Positions 25,048 to 33,751 of a stretch of 64,000 nt of DNA are shown piece after piece. The stretch is from the NCBI GenBank assembly GCA_016700075.1, contig CP065000.1, forward strand, positions 1,116,001 to 1,180,000, given 5' to 3'. The notes beneath the pieces were generated by a model. The model had not been told where the DNA came from. It did no database searches and saw only the letters and a program-made list of their open reading frames with translations. The first letter of the stretch is position 1; each line of letters begins with the position of its first letter. The translations under genes were made by a program, and so were the position numbers. The DNA is from Acidobacteriota bacterium. Lineage in GTDB: Bacteria > Acidobacteriota > Blastocatellia > Pyrinomonadales > Pyrinomonadaceae.

Positions 25048-27723
25048 CTAGGCGATCTTTTCCACGCGAACTGCCGTCACTTTGAACTCCGGCGCAAGCG
25101 TAAAGCGATCTCGGACGGGGCTCGTCGCGTAGTTCAAGAATACTTTTGGATCGTGAAACGTTGCAAAAAGCTCCCCATGTTTCACTTTCTGCGAAATGGT
25201 GACCGGAATTTCGGCCTTCCCGTGTGCACTTCGCATTACTACACGTTCGCCATTCGAGAGCCCGAGCCGTTCCGCATCGTCCGGCGACATCATCAATTCA
25301 TCTGTGGGACGAAGCTCGACATTCGGCGTCCGCATCGTCATCGTACCGGCGTTGAAATGATAAAGAGCCCTGCCTGTCGTCAGCATGAACGGAAAGTCGT
25401 CAGATACGGCCTCAGGCGACGGGCGATATTTTATCCGCCGCAGCGATGCCCGTTTGCCGATAGAGAAACTGTCGCCATGCAGCACCGTCTCGCCGGGATG
25501 ATCTTCGTCGGGACACGGCCATTGCAGCCCGTGATGATCGATGCGCGGATATGAAATGCCGCGGCCCGCGGGCCACACCGCTCGGATCTCATTCCAGATA
25601 TCCTCAGCGGAGGCGAAGTCGAAATATTCGCCTTTGCCCATCGCCTTCGCCACATCGCAGACGATCTGCCAATCGGTTCGGGCATTGCCGCGAACTTCGA
25701 CGGCCTTTCGGATACGCTGAACGCGGCGTTCGGCATTCATAAATGTTCCGTCCTTTTCGAACGAAGATGCCGCTGGAAAGAACACGTCAGCGAACCGCTT
25801 TGCGGTCTCGTTCAGAAACATGTCCTGGACTATACAGAACTCGAGCCCATCGAAGGAACGCTCCGTTTCATGCGAATTAGCGTTGGACAGGAACACGTCG
25901 TAACCGATCGCCCACAGTGCTTTCAGCTTGCCCGCTTTGGCGGCATCGACCATCTGGAGCTGATTCAGCCCCTTCGATTCGGGCACACGCGTCTGCCAGA
26001 CAGATTCGAAAAGTTCACGGCCTTCTTCCACCGCGATCGAACCCGTCAGAATGCCCGGATCGCAGCCCATGTGTGCGGAACCCTGCACATTATTCTGCCC
26101 GCGGAGCGGATTAACGCCCGTCCCCGGCTTTCCGATGTTGCCCGTCAGCAACGCAAGATTGACGACGGTCATCACGCCCTCGGTTCCCTGCAGATGCTCC
26201 GTCATTCCGAGGCCGTGCAGCGACATCGCGGGCTTTGCGGTCGCATACAATCTGGCCGCAGCCCGAATGTCCTCGGCCGTAACACCGCATCGCTCCGCTA
26301 CAGCTTCCGGCGAATAGTCGGCGACAAAGTCGTGATACTGCTCAAATTCATCAACACGCTCCGCTATGAAATCAGCGTCGGCCAGGCCTTCGTCGATGAT
26401 CGCGTGAGCGAGTGCGTTGAACAGCAAGATGTTCGTTCCCGGCCTCAGCTGCAGATGGATGTCTGCGTACTTTGTAAGCTCGGTCTTTCGCGGGTCGATA
26501 ATGATCAGGTTCGCACCGCCATTGACGACTGCCTGCTTGATGCGAGCTCCCGGTATCGGATGATTCTCGGTCGGATTAGCACCGCAAAGCAAGATGGTCT
26601 TTGCTACCTCTATGTCATCGAATGAATTCGTCGCCGCACCGGTGCCGAGCATCATCTTCATCGCCGCAGCGGTCGGCGTATGGCAAACGCGGGCACAGCA
26701 ATCCACGTTGTTCGTGCCTAACGCGACCCGCGCGAATTTCTGTGCAATGTAATTCTCTTCATTCGTCGCTCGGGCCGAGCCCAAAACAGCAACGCTGTCC
26801 GATCCGTGTTCGGCGACAAAGCCGCTTAGTTTATCAGCGGTAAATCTGATCGCTTCATCCCAAGTGACGACACGCCACTCGCCGTTCTCGCGGATCATCG
26901 GCTCGGTAACTCGGTCGTCGGCATCATTGAATCCGAACGCATATCGCCCTTTAACGCAAAGATGGCCGCTGTTTACGGGTGCGTCGTTCACAGGCCGCAC
27001 CTGCACCATCTTGCCGCCGCGCGTTCCGACCTCCATCTCGCAACCTGTCCCGCAATACGGGCATGTCGTACGGGTCCATTTATCCGCTGAGCCATTGATA
27101 AGCACCGACCTGTCCTCGAGAGCTCCGGTCGGGCAGGCATCGGAACAAGCACCGCAGGAAACACAGGAACTTTCGCCAAAAGCACCGAAATTGTCCGGCA
27201 CCACCGACGAATGTTCTCCGCGGCCCGCAACCTGCCAAACGTATTGTCCCTGCACCTCGTCGCAAATGCGGACGCAAGCATAGCAATCGATACACCGTGC
27301 CATATCGACGCGAATGTAAGTGTGTGAATCGTCAACAAGGTGCCCGTTCACGTTCGACGCAAAATCCGCGGCCGTCAGCCCGTATTTCATTGCGAGGCGA
27401 TGAAAAGGTTTGTCAGGAAACTGCTCGAACGCCGAAACGGGATATGACCGAGCCAGCATTCTGAGGTTCCATTTGCGTGTCTCCTCGATCTTTTCGGAAT
27501 GAGTTGCGACCGTCATTCCGTCAGCGAGTTTTGCGGTACATGAAGCCGTCTCCCGCGACGAACCTGATGCTTCAACCAAGCACATCCGGCACGCCCCAAC
27601 CGGTTTCAAACGTGCATCGTCGCACAGCGTCGGGATCTCGATCCCGCACGAACGGGCAGCCTCGAGGATCGAAATGTCGTCGGGAAATTCGCGTGTTGTT
27701 CCGTTTATGGTCGCCCTGATCAT
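25048..27723 (-). CDS. fdhA: Formate dehydrogenase, molybdenum catalytic subunit with NuoG-like N-terminus
   Basis: About 891 residues. An N-terminal plant-type [2Fe-2S] domain (C34, C45, C48, C62) is followed by a His/Cys NuoG-like region, two ferredoxin-type [4Fe-4S] clusters (C144, C147, C150, C154; C187, C190, C193, C197) and the [4Fe-4S] of the molybdopterin domain (C221, C224, C228, C256). The molybdenum ligand is C347 in ARVCHTP, aligning with the Sec/Cys-His pair of formate dehydrogenases. The C-terminal molydopterin-dinucleotide domain begins near FPFMLTTGRALYHFN. No diaphorase (NuoE/NuoF-like) partner gene is nearby. It lies between kynU and kmo, which suggests that it oxidises the formate released by KynB. 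I choose ATG 27723; TTG 27741 is an alternative. Confidence 0.9.
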   Translation of the reverse strand: MIRATINGTTREFPDDISILEAARSCGIEIPTLCDDARLKPVGACRMCLVEASGSSRETASCTAKLADGMTVATHSEKIEETRKWNLRMLARSYPVSAFEQFPDKPFHRLAMKYGLTAADFASNVNGHLVDDSHTYIRVDMARCIDCYACVRICDEVQGQYVWQVAGRGEHSSVVPDNFGAFGESSCVSCGACSDACPTGALEDRSVLINGSADKWTRTTCPYCGTGCEMEVGTRGGKMVQVRPVNDAPVNSGHLCVKGRYAFGFNDADDRVTEPMIRENGEWRVVTWDEAIRFTADKLSGFVAEHGSDSVAVLGSARATNEENYIAQKFARVALGTNNVDCCARVCHTPTAAAMKMMLGTGAATNSFDDIEVAKTILLCGANPTENHPIPGARIKQAVVNGGANLIIIDPRKTELTKYADIHLQLRPGTNILLFNALAHAIIDEGLADADFIAERVDEFEQYHDFVADYSPEAVAERCGVTAEDIRAAARLYATAKPAMSLHGLGMTEHLQGTEGVMTVVNLALLTGNIGKPGTGVNPLRGQNNVQGSAHMGCDPGILTGSIAVEEGRELFESVWQTRVPESKGLNQLQMVDAAKAGKLKALWAIGYDVFLSNANSHETERSFDGLEFCIVQDMFLNETAKRFADVFFPAASSFEKDGTFMNAERRVQRIRKAVEVRGNARTDWQIVCDVAKAMGKGEYFDFASAEDIWNEIRAVWPAGRGISYPRIDHHGLQWPCPDEDHPGETVLHGDSFSIGKRASLRRIKYRPSPEAVSDDFPFMLTTGRALYHFNAGTMTMRTPNVELRPTDELMMSPDDAERLGLSNGERVVMRSAHGKAEIPVTISQKVKHGELFATFHDPKVFLNYATSPVRDRFTLAPEFKVTAVRVEKIA

Positions 27724-27807
27724 AATTTCAGACGAGCACAAGGTTCGTGTTTGCCTCTACCGGATCTCGCGCCGACCGGCAGAACTCTTTGTGATCTAAC
27801 CTCTAGT

Positions 27808-29082
27808 TTAGCGCAGACAGTCCTCGAGAATCTCACAAAAGCGGCTAACATCCTCAAAAGTGTTATAAAGCGGCACGGGGGCGACACGAATCACGTCCGG
27901 CTCGCGCCAGTCAGCGAAAACCCCGCGGCCTGTGATCGCTTCAAACAGACTCTTGTCTGCATTCCGTACACGGATCGATAGCTGACAGCCGCGTTGCGCA
28001 GGATCGGAGGGTGTAATGATCTCTATGCGGTCCGACTCGATCTGACGAAGCGAGCGCTCAAGATAGCCGGTGAGTGCGATCGACTTTTCCCTAAGAGCGG
28101 GCATCGTTGCCCCGTCAAAGATCTCGAGCGATGCTCGCAGAGCCGCAAGCTGAAATATGGGCGGATTTGAAAGCTGCCAGCCTTCTGCACCGGCAAGCGG
28201 AACGAACTCCGGTCCCATCAGAAAACGCGTCTCCTTATCGTGTCCCCACCAGCCGGCGAATCGCGGCAGATCGAACGACCGAGCATGGCGTTCGTGAACG
28301 AACGCTCCCGCAATGCCGCCAGGACCGGCGTTCAAATACTTGTACGAACACCACGCCGCGAGATCGACGTCCCAATCGTGCAATCGAAGCTCCAGATTTC
28401 CCGCAGCGTGTGCCAGATCGAACCCGACAACACAGCCCTTTTTGCGGCCGGCCTCCGTGATCGCCCGCATATCGAAAGCCTGACCGGTGTAATAATTCAC
28501 GCCGCCGAGCATTATCAATGCGATCGAATCGCCCTCGCGGTCGATAGTTTCGAGAATATCATCGGTCCGCAGACATGATTCTCCCTGACGGGGAACCAAT
28601 TCTATCAACCCATCTCTGTGTCTCTGCGTCTCTGCGGTGTGAAATCTTATCTGCGATTCGACCGCATATTGATCCGATGGAAAAGCACCTTTTTCGATAA
28701 GGATCTTGTATCTTTCGGCAGTCGGCCGATAGAAGGACACCATTAACAGATGCAGATTGACGGTCAGCGAATTCATCGAGACGACCTCGACCGGCTTTGC
28801 GCCGACCAGCCGTGCAAGCGGGTCAGTTACAAACTCGTGATAAGGCAGCCACGGATGCCGAGCGTGCAAATGCCCCTCGACGCCTAAGCGAGCCCAGTCG
28901 TCCAGTACTTCTTCGATATATTTGCGGGCGGTCTTTGGCTGCAGCCCCAGCGAATTTCCGGTGAAATAGACCGCATCACGGCCATCGTATTTCGGGATCA
29001 GAAAGTTCTCGCGAAATTCCCGCAGCGGATCTGATTCGTCCATCGATGCCGCAAAATGTACTGTCTCCTGAATTTCGGTCAT
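27808..29082 (-). CDS. kynU: Kynureninase
   Basis: A 424-residue PLP-dependent hydrolase that cleaves 3-hydroxykynurenine (or kynurenine) to 3-hydroxyanthranilate (or anthranilate) and alanine. Visible signatures: YFTGNSLGLQPK near residue 39, GVEGHLHARHPWLPYHE, GVNYYTGQAFDM, GFDLAHAAGNLEL and the PLP-lysine segment WCSYKYLNAGPGG. Residues 147-157 (FHTAETQRHRD) are encoded by a copy of the CACAGAGAACGCAGAG-type repeat and replace the usual loop between an SQIR strand and LIELVPR. The frame is intact on both sides. The start codon directly follows the ACMS decarboxylase stop with no gap. Confidence 0.95.
   Translation of the reverse strand: MTEIQETVHFAASMDESDPLREFRENFLIPKYDGRDAVYFTGNSLGLQPKTARKYIEEVLDDWARLGVEGHLHARHPWLPYHEFVTDPLARLVGAKPVEVVSMNSLTVNLHLLMVSFYRPTAERYKILIEKGAFPSDQYAVESQIRFHTAETQRHRDGLIELVPRQGESCLRTDDILETIDREGDSIALIMLGGVNYYTGQAFDMRAITEAGRKKGCVVGFDLAHAAGNLELRLHDWDVDLAAWCSYKYLNAGPGGIAGAFVHERHARSFDLPRFAGWWGHDKETRFLMGPEFVPLAGAEGWQLSNPPIFQLAALRASLEIFDGATMPALREKSIALTGYLERSLRQIESDRIEIITPSDPAQRGCQLSIRVRNADKSLFEAITGRGVFADWREPDVIRVAPVPLYNTFEDVSRFCEILEDCLR
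28610..28646. repeat. ETQRxRD coding repeat, copy inside kynU
   Basis: The + strand reads CTCTGTGTCTCTGCGTCTCT then GCGGTGTGAAATC; the reverse strand resembles the arms of the palindromic repeat at 2299-2366. The translated peptide HTAETQRHRD is characteristic of this repeat when it lies within genes. Only one arm is clear here. Confidence 0.7.
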
Positions 29083-30096
29083 CTAGGTTGTCGTAAACGC
29101 AGAGCGATCTATGCCCAGCCAATTGAGAGCAGCTCCATGTAGGAGCATTTCGATGATCAACTCATCATAGGGCATTGATTCTATTAGACTTCCGGGTTCC
29201 AATTCGCCGAGTGGGAAAGGGTAATCGGTCCCGAGCATTACCTGATCGGCGCCGACCAGTTTTATCAGATAGTCCAGCTTTGCCTTTCCGTGAACGAGCG
29301 AATCGAAGTACATCTTGCTTAGATATTTGCGCGGACTGTGCGGATTGTCCGGGAAAAGGTCAGGGCGGACATTGAATCCATGTTCTATGCGGCCGATGGT
29401 CGCAGGGAACGAACCGCCGCCATGCGCAAAACAAATTCTCAGACGCGGACATTTTTCCAATGTTCCCGCAAAAATCAGCGAGCAAATGGCCCGCGAAACT
29501 TCCGCAGGCATACCGACCAGCCACGGCAGCCAATATTTCTGCATGTGCTCCTCGCCCATCATTGCCCACGGATGCACGAAAACCGACATTCCGAGTTCTT
29601 CGCACGCTTGGAAGAATTCCAGGAACTGCGGCTCGCCCAGATTCAGCTGATTTACATTCGTTCCGATCTGTACGCCGGCCATGCCGATCTGTTTGCAGCG
29701 TTCAAGCTCTCGTATAGCCAATGCTGTATCCTGTATCGGAATGGTACCCAAGCCGACGAACCGCAAAGGAAATTCGCTGACGATCCCCGAAATATGGTCG
29801 TTTAGAAACTTTGAAATTTCGAGGCCGTGTTCGGGCTCTGCCCAATAGCTGAACATCACCGGCACGGTCGAGAGGACCTGTACGTTGACACCGTGAGCGT
29901 CCATTTCCTCGATGCGCTTCGCCGGATCCCAGCAATTCGATTCGATGTCGCGAAACTGCTTGCCGTCGTCCCGCACCATATGTGCCGAGCACGGCTGATA
30001 ATGATCCAGATAAATAAAACCGCCGTACCCGAAACGGTCTTTCCACGCGGGGATGTCTTTAGGAAGTATGTGCGTGTGAACGTCTATCTTGAGCAC
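29083..30096 (-). CDS. nbaD: Aminocarboxymuconate-semialdehyde decarboxylase (amidohydrolase family)
   Basis: A 337-residue member of the ACMSD branch of the amidohydrolase superfamily. The metal motif KIDVHTHILP gives H7 and H9, further ligands are in VFVHPWAMMG and FAHGGGSFP, and the catalytic/metal Asp lies in MLGTDYPFPLGE. The enzyme removes the carboxylate of 2-amino-3-carboxymuconate 6-semialdehyde to form 2-aminomuconate 6-semialdehyde, steering the pathway away from spontaneous quinolinate formation. Position next to kynU and near the 3-hydroxyanthranilate dioxygenase gene supports this specific member of the family. Confidence 0.92.
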   Translation of the reverse strand: MLKIDVHTHILPKDIPAWKDRFGYGGFIYLDHYQPCSAHMVRDDGKQFRDIESNCWDPAKRIEEMDAHGVNVQVLSTVPVMFSYWAEPEHGLEISKFLNDHISGIVSEFPLRFVGLGTIPIQDTALAIRELERCKQIGMAGVQIGTNVNQLNLGEPQFLEFFQACEELGMSVFVHPWAMMGEEHMQKYWLPWLVGMPAEVSRAICSLIFAGTLEKCPRLRICFAHGGGSFPATIGRIEHGFNVRPDLFPDNPHSPRKYLSKMYFDSLVHGKAKLDYLIKLVGADQVMLGTDYPFPLGELEPGSLIESMPYDELIIEMLLHGAALNWLGIDRSAFTTT

Positions 30097-30155
30097 GTCA
30101 ACATTTTGTCATTAAACGCTGCTCAATGAAAATCTACTATTGTTGGGTCAGCAAC

Positions 30156-31127
30156 CTAGAGCTTTCCGATAGCGATGCCGTCCGGTGTTTTCCCAACCGC
30201 GGCTTTTGCGATGACCGCTCCGGTCTCCATGTCTATCTTTAGAACGACATCCTCACTCGATGCCGTCACATATGCGATCTTGCCGTCCGGCGTAAAGATC
30301 AGCCCGAGCGGCGAGCTTCCGAGTTTGATACGCTTCGTTTCCTTTCGGGTCGCAGCGTCGATGATGATCAGTTCTTTTGTATTCGGCATCGTCGCCATCA
30401 CGAACTTGCCGTCCGGCGTGAACCGCACACGATACGGCCGCTCACCCAGCTTTACACGGTCAATCACTTTATTCGTGGCCGTGTCGATAACGTCGATGCC
30501 TGCGTCGCCATTCAAACCGGCCCAGACCTGCTTGCCGTCCGGCGAGATGTCGATCGCCTCAGGCTGCTTGCCGACGGGAATATGTGTCGTCTTGGACGCC
30601 GCGGGCGGGACGTTGTTGAACTCGATCGCCGTAACCGTGTCAGAGCCGATGTTTGGGGTATAGATCTTCTTTTGGTCAGCCGAGACGACGACCATATGCG
30701 AAACCGACTGACCCGTACCGATCAGCCAATCGACCTTGCCGGCAGCAATGTCATAGCGGCCTACTGCATTATTCGCTTCCGCTGACAAATAAATTTTTCC
30801 TCCTAACACGACCATGCCGTGCGGACGCATCAGCGGCATCAGGTCAAAACGCTTTAGTTCCTTCTGCGTCGCGACGTCAAAGATAGCCAGCATACTTCCC
30901 GGCTGCTGCGTGCCGTAGATCGAAACGAACGCAGTCTTGCCGTCAGCCGACGTGACGACCTCGTGCGGCCCTGACGCGGTCGGCACCGTCGCGAGCAGCT
31001 TCATTTCTTTCGCATCGACGAATGACATTGTTGATTCACCGCGATTGACGATGACCAGAATGTCATTTGCCAAAGCGGCACTCGTCAAAAAGACAGATAA
31101 CAACAAAACTGCGATGGTTCTGAACAT
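30156..31127 (-). CDS. Exported YncE/YVTN-type beta-propeller protein
   Basis: A 323-residue protein with a signal peptide (FRTIAVLLLSVFLTSAALAN). The rest is a run of seven or so blades with repeated patterns such as GPHEVVTSADGKTAFV, KQPEAIDISPDGKQVWAGLNG, RPYRVRFTPDGKFVMATMPN and SPLGLIFTPDGKIAYVTAS. This is the YVTN beta-propeller seen in surface-layer and YncE-like proteins. It should be periplasmic. No catalytic motif is visible. It lies inside the kynurenine cluster between the dioxygenase and decarboxylase genes, but a role in the pathway is not evident. Confidence 0.82.
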   Translation of the reverse strand: MFRTIAVLLLSVFLTSAALANDILVIVNRGESTMSFVDAKEMKLLATVPTASGPHEVVTSADGKTAFVSIYGTQQPGSMLAIFDVATQKELKRFDLMPLMRPHGMVVLGGKIYLSAEANNAVGRYDIAAGKVDWLIGTGQSVSHMVVVSADQKKIYTPNIGSDTVTAIEFNNVPPAASKTTHIPVGKQPEAIDISPDGKQVWAGLNGDAGIDVIDTATNKVIDRVKLGERPYRVRFTPDGKFVMATMPNTKELIIIDAATRKETKRIKLGSSPLGLIFTPDGKIAYVTASSEDVVLKIDMETGAVIAKAAVGKTPDGIAIGKL

Positions 31128-31145
31128 ATTTCTCTTACCTCTCGG

Positions 31146-31164
31146 CCCGTAATTATCTTACGGG
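31146..31164. repeat. Perfect 7-bp inverted repeat of unknown role
   Basis: CCCGTAA at 31146-31152 and TTACGGG at 31158-31164 flank a 5-nt loop in the short gap upstream of the beta-propeller gene. No T-tract follows on either strand, so it is not a simple terminator. It could be an operator, or chance. Confidence 0.25.
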
Positions 31165-31202
31165 GAGAAGTTTGGTTTGGTTTCGTTATCGTAGTGGCTG
31201 GG

Positions 31203-31724
31203 TCAAGAAACGACCGGCGGTGGCTCCATCACAGAACCGCATGCCTTGCAGGTGCGGAGGTCTTCTGAACCGTAGAATTTCTTGAATACACCCTGGAACT
31301 GTGTCGTGATGTCGCCGAGTTGGAAATATTCTTCGTAGAGCTTTTCGTTGCAGTTCTCGCAGAACCATAGAAGGCCGTCGAGCTCGCCCTCGCGGCGTCT
31401 GCGTTCGATCACGAGTCCGATGGTGTTTTCGCCCCGGATCGGGTTATGCGGAACACGCGGCGGCAGGAGGAACATCTCACCTTCGCGTATCGGAACATCG
31501 ACCGCCTTTCCGTCTTCCTGAATTTTCACGAGCAGATCGCCCTCGATCTGATAAAAAAGCTCTTCGCCCTCGTCCCAGTGATAATCTTTACGGGAATTCG
31601 GCCCGCCGACGACCATCACGATGAAATCCTCGTCCTGATATACGCACTGATTCCCGACCGGCGGCTTGAGCAGATGCCGGTGCTCGTCGATCCATTGTTT
31701 GAAGTTGAACGGGCGACGGATCAT
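31203..31724 (-). CDS. nbaC: 3-hydroxyanthranilate 3,4-dioxygenase
   Basis: A 173-residue cupin dioxygenase that opens the ring of 3-hydroxyanthranilate to give 2-amino-3-carboxymuconate semialdehyde. The catalytic iron ligands are H49, E55 and H93 (YHWDEGEELFYQ and PPRVPHNP). The C-terminal rubredoxin-like iron site of bacterial enzymes is complete: C122, C125, C159 and C162. I take the ATG at 31724 as start. An ATG at 31754 in frame would overlap the preceding DUF1697 gene by 23 bp and add ten residues before the conserved MIRRPFNFKQW start. Confidence 0.95.
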   Translation of the reverse strand: MIRRPFNFKQWIDEHRHLLKPPVGNQCVYQDEDFIVMVVGGPNSRKDYHWDEGEELFYQIEGDLLVKIQEDGKAVDVPIREGEMFLLPPRVPHNPIRGENTIGLVIERRRREGELDGLLWFCENCNEKLYEEYFQLGDITTQFQGVFKKFYGSEDLRTCKACGSVMEPPPVVS

Positions 31725-31731
31725 ACGGCAA

Positions 31732-32259
31732 TTATAACTCAGAAAGTTTTTCAACCGTACGCCAGTTTCGTGCGGTTACGGCGACCTTTAATTTCTTTTC
31801 GATAAAGCTTTTTCCGAGCAGGCTATTGGCAACACTCATTGGCAAATGGCAATAGATCTCGCGGCCGACGATGGCGAAACGCTCGGGCGGCTCGGCAGCT
31901 TCCAATAGCTGGCCCGCCTTGTCGTCGGGCATTTCCTCACGCAAGAACAGCACGTGCATCTCCTTGTGGCTTTCGAATTCCCCATCGAAGGGATTCGAGG
32001 CGATGATCCGCTCGATGTTCGCCTGCAAACGCACCATTACTGGCACCGATCTGCCGAATTCAGTCTCGATCGCTTTCTCGATCACGCCAACCAGATCGCC
32101 CTCGAATCCGTCGCTATCAAATCCGACGTTGCCGCTGTTAATATACGTCACGACATTCGCAAGCCCTGCCCGATCGAGGCAGGGCCTGAGGTCCGACATC
32201 TTTAACATCGTATTACCGCCGACGTTGATACCACGGAGCAGTGCGACGTATCTAGGCAT
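31732..32259 (-). CDS. DUF1697 domain protein
   Basis: A 175-residue cytoplasmic protein with the DUF1697 pattern: RYVALLRGINVGGNTMLKM at the N-terminus, VVTYINSGNVGFDS and a C-terminal SVANSLLGKSFIEKKLKVAVTARNWRTV. These proteins are common and of unknown function. It overlaps the alcohol dehydrogenase gene end by 8 bp and precedes the dioxygenase gene by 7 bp, so it is part of the same transcription unit, perhaps only as a passenger. Confidence 0.88.
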   Translation of the reverse strand: MPRYVALLRGINVGGNTMLKMSDLRPCLDRAGLANVVTYINSGNVGFDSDGFEGDLVGVIEKAIETEFGRSVPVMVRLQANIERIIASNPFDGEFESHKEMHVLFLREEMPDDKAGQLLEAAEPPERFAIVGREIYCHLPMSVANSLLGKSFIEKKLKVAVTARNWRTVEKLSEL

Positions 32260-33304
32260 TTTTCATATCGATGACAAACCGATACCGCACGTCGGCTTTG
32301 ATAGTGCGGTCGTAGGCTTCTTCGATCCGATCGGGCGAGATGACCTCAACATCTGCGACCACGCCGTGCTCGGCACAGAAATCGAGCATTTCCTGCGTTT
32401 CGGTGATGCCGCCGATCAGCGAGCCTGCGATCGATTTGTTGCCCATGATGATCGATGCCTGATGTATCGTCGCGGGCAATTCGGGCATACCGACGACCAC
32501 AAGGACGCCGTTCAGCCCGACCATGTTGATATACGGATTAAGGTCGTGATTGGCAGAGACGGTATCGATTATAAGATTGAAACTGTTCGCAAGCGGTGCC
32601 AGGTTTTCGGGGTCGTTCGTGACCACAAAATTATCCGCTCCCAACTTGCCCGCATCTTCAGATTTGCCGGGCGACGTGCTGAAAACCGTAACCTCTGCAC
32701 CCATGGCTTTCGCGATCTTCACTGCCATGTGGCCCAAGCCGCCAAGGCCAACCACACCGACACGCTGCCCCGGCCCAACGCCGAATTTCTTCAGCGGTGA
32801 ATAGGTCGTTATTCCTGCACAAAGCAGCGGTGCGACGCCTGAAAGGTCGCCCGTAGCATTCACTTTCAGTGCATAGTTCTCGTCAATAACGTAATGTTTC
32901 GAATAGCCGCCGTATGTCGGCGTGGTGCGATCCATCTCGGTGCCGTTGTAGGTCATCGCCATGCCGTTCATGCAGTACTGCTCAACGCCGAAATCGCACG
33001 GGACACATTCACGGCAGCTGTCGATAAAACAGCCGATACCCGCAATGTCACCTACTGAGAACTTCGTCACAGCATCGCCCACCTGAGTCACGCGGCCGAC
33101 GATCTCGTGCCCGGGCACCATCGGGTACATCGCCGGCATCATGTCGTGCCATTCATCTTTTGCAAGGTGAATGTCCGAATGGCAGATTCCGGCATATTCG
33201 ATGTCGATCAAAATATCATTCTGACCGACATCCCGGCGTTCGAATTCGAACGGTGAAAATGTAGCGCTTGCGTCATGTGTTGCGAAACCTTTTGTTTGGA
33301 TCAT
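32252..33304 (-). CDS. Zinc-dependent alcohol dehydrogenase (YahK/cinnamyl-alcohol type)
   Basis: A 350-residue medium-chain dehydrogenase. Catalytic zinc ligands are C41, H66 with E67 and a later Cys in PLLCAGITTYSPL. The structural zinc site is C97, C100, C103 and C111. The nucleotide motif is GVVGLGGLGHMAVK near residue 183. The pattern matches NADP-dependent YahK/CAD-type aldehyde reductases with broad substrates. In this cluster it might reduce an aldehyde intermediate or act on another substrate entirely; the sequence does not decide. Confidence 0.88.
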   Translation of the reverse strand: MIQTKGFATHDASATFSPFEFERRDVGQNDILIDIEYAGICHSDIHLAKDEWHDMMPAMYPMVPGHEIVGRVTQVGDAVTKFSVGDIAGIGCFIDSCRECVPCDFGVEQYCMNGMAMTYNGTEMDRTTPTYGGYSKHYVIDENYALKVNATGDLSGVAPLLCAGITTYSPLKKFGVGPGQRVGVVGLGGLGHMAVKIAKAMGAEVTVFSTSPGKSEDAGKLGADNFVVTNDPENLAPLANSFNLIIDTVSANHDLNPYINMVGLNGVLVVVGMPELPATIHQASIIMGNKSIAGSLIGGITETQEMLDFCAEHGVVADVEVISPDRIEEAYDRTIKADVRYRFVIDMKNA

Positions 33305-33322
33305 TTCTTCCTCTTAAGTTGT

Positions 33323-33751
33323 TTATTCGATCGTTGCTATAACTTTTAATTCGATGGCGATCGGCGTCGGCAAACTGCTGATCTCTATCGTCGTCCGGCA
33401 CGGCTGGTTGTCGGCAAAATACTCCGCGTAAAGCCGATTATACGCCGGGAAATCGGCTTTCATATTCGTAAGGAACACCGTTACATCTACTATGTTATCC
33501 CACGAAGAACCCGCGTCCTCTAAAATGTATCTTACATTTTGAAATACTGAGCGACATTGGGTTTCGATGTCATAAGATATGATCTCACCGATTTCATCGA
33601 GTTCTACGCCCGGTATCTTTTTCGCCCCCAGTTCGCGAGGGCCGACGCCTGAAAGAAACAACAAATTCCCCACGCGGCGTGCATGCGGATAAAGGCCGAC
33701 CGGTTCGGGTGCTCGTTCGGAGTTCAACTTTTCTGCATCGCCACCGCTCAT
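33323..33751 (-). CDS. nbaF: RidA-family protein, probable 2-aminomuconate deaminase
   Basis: A 142-residue RidA/YjgF-fold protein. It has the core pattern LLFLSGVGPRELGAKK, a central IETQCRSVFQNVRYILEDAGSS, VVDVTVFLTNMKADFPAYN-like strand/helix and the C-terminal PCRTTIEISSLPTPIAIELKVIA. RidA proteins hydrolyse enamine/imine intermediates; one branch is the 2-aminomuconate deaminase of kynurenine and nitrobenzoate meta-cleavage pathways. The assignment to that branch is inferred from the surrounding genes and from the longer-than-usual N-terminus. It overlaps the upstream hypothetical gene by 4 bp (ATGA). Confidence 0.8.
   Translation of the reverse strand: MSGGDAEKLNSERAPEPVGLYPHARRVGNLLFLSGVGPRELGAKKIPGVELDEIGEIISYDIETQCRSVFQNVRYILEDAGSSWDNIVDVTVFLTNMKADFPAYNRLYAEYFADNQPCRTTIEISSLPTPIAIELKVIATIE

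Noticed and set aside
25048..27723. Selenocysteine in the formate dehydrogenase
   Set aside because: The position that holds Sec in some enzymes is an ordinary Cys codon (C347), and the frame has no internal TGA.
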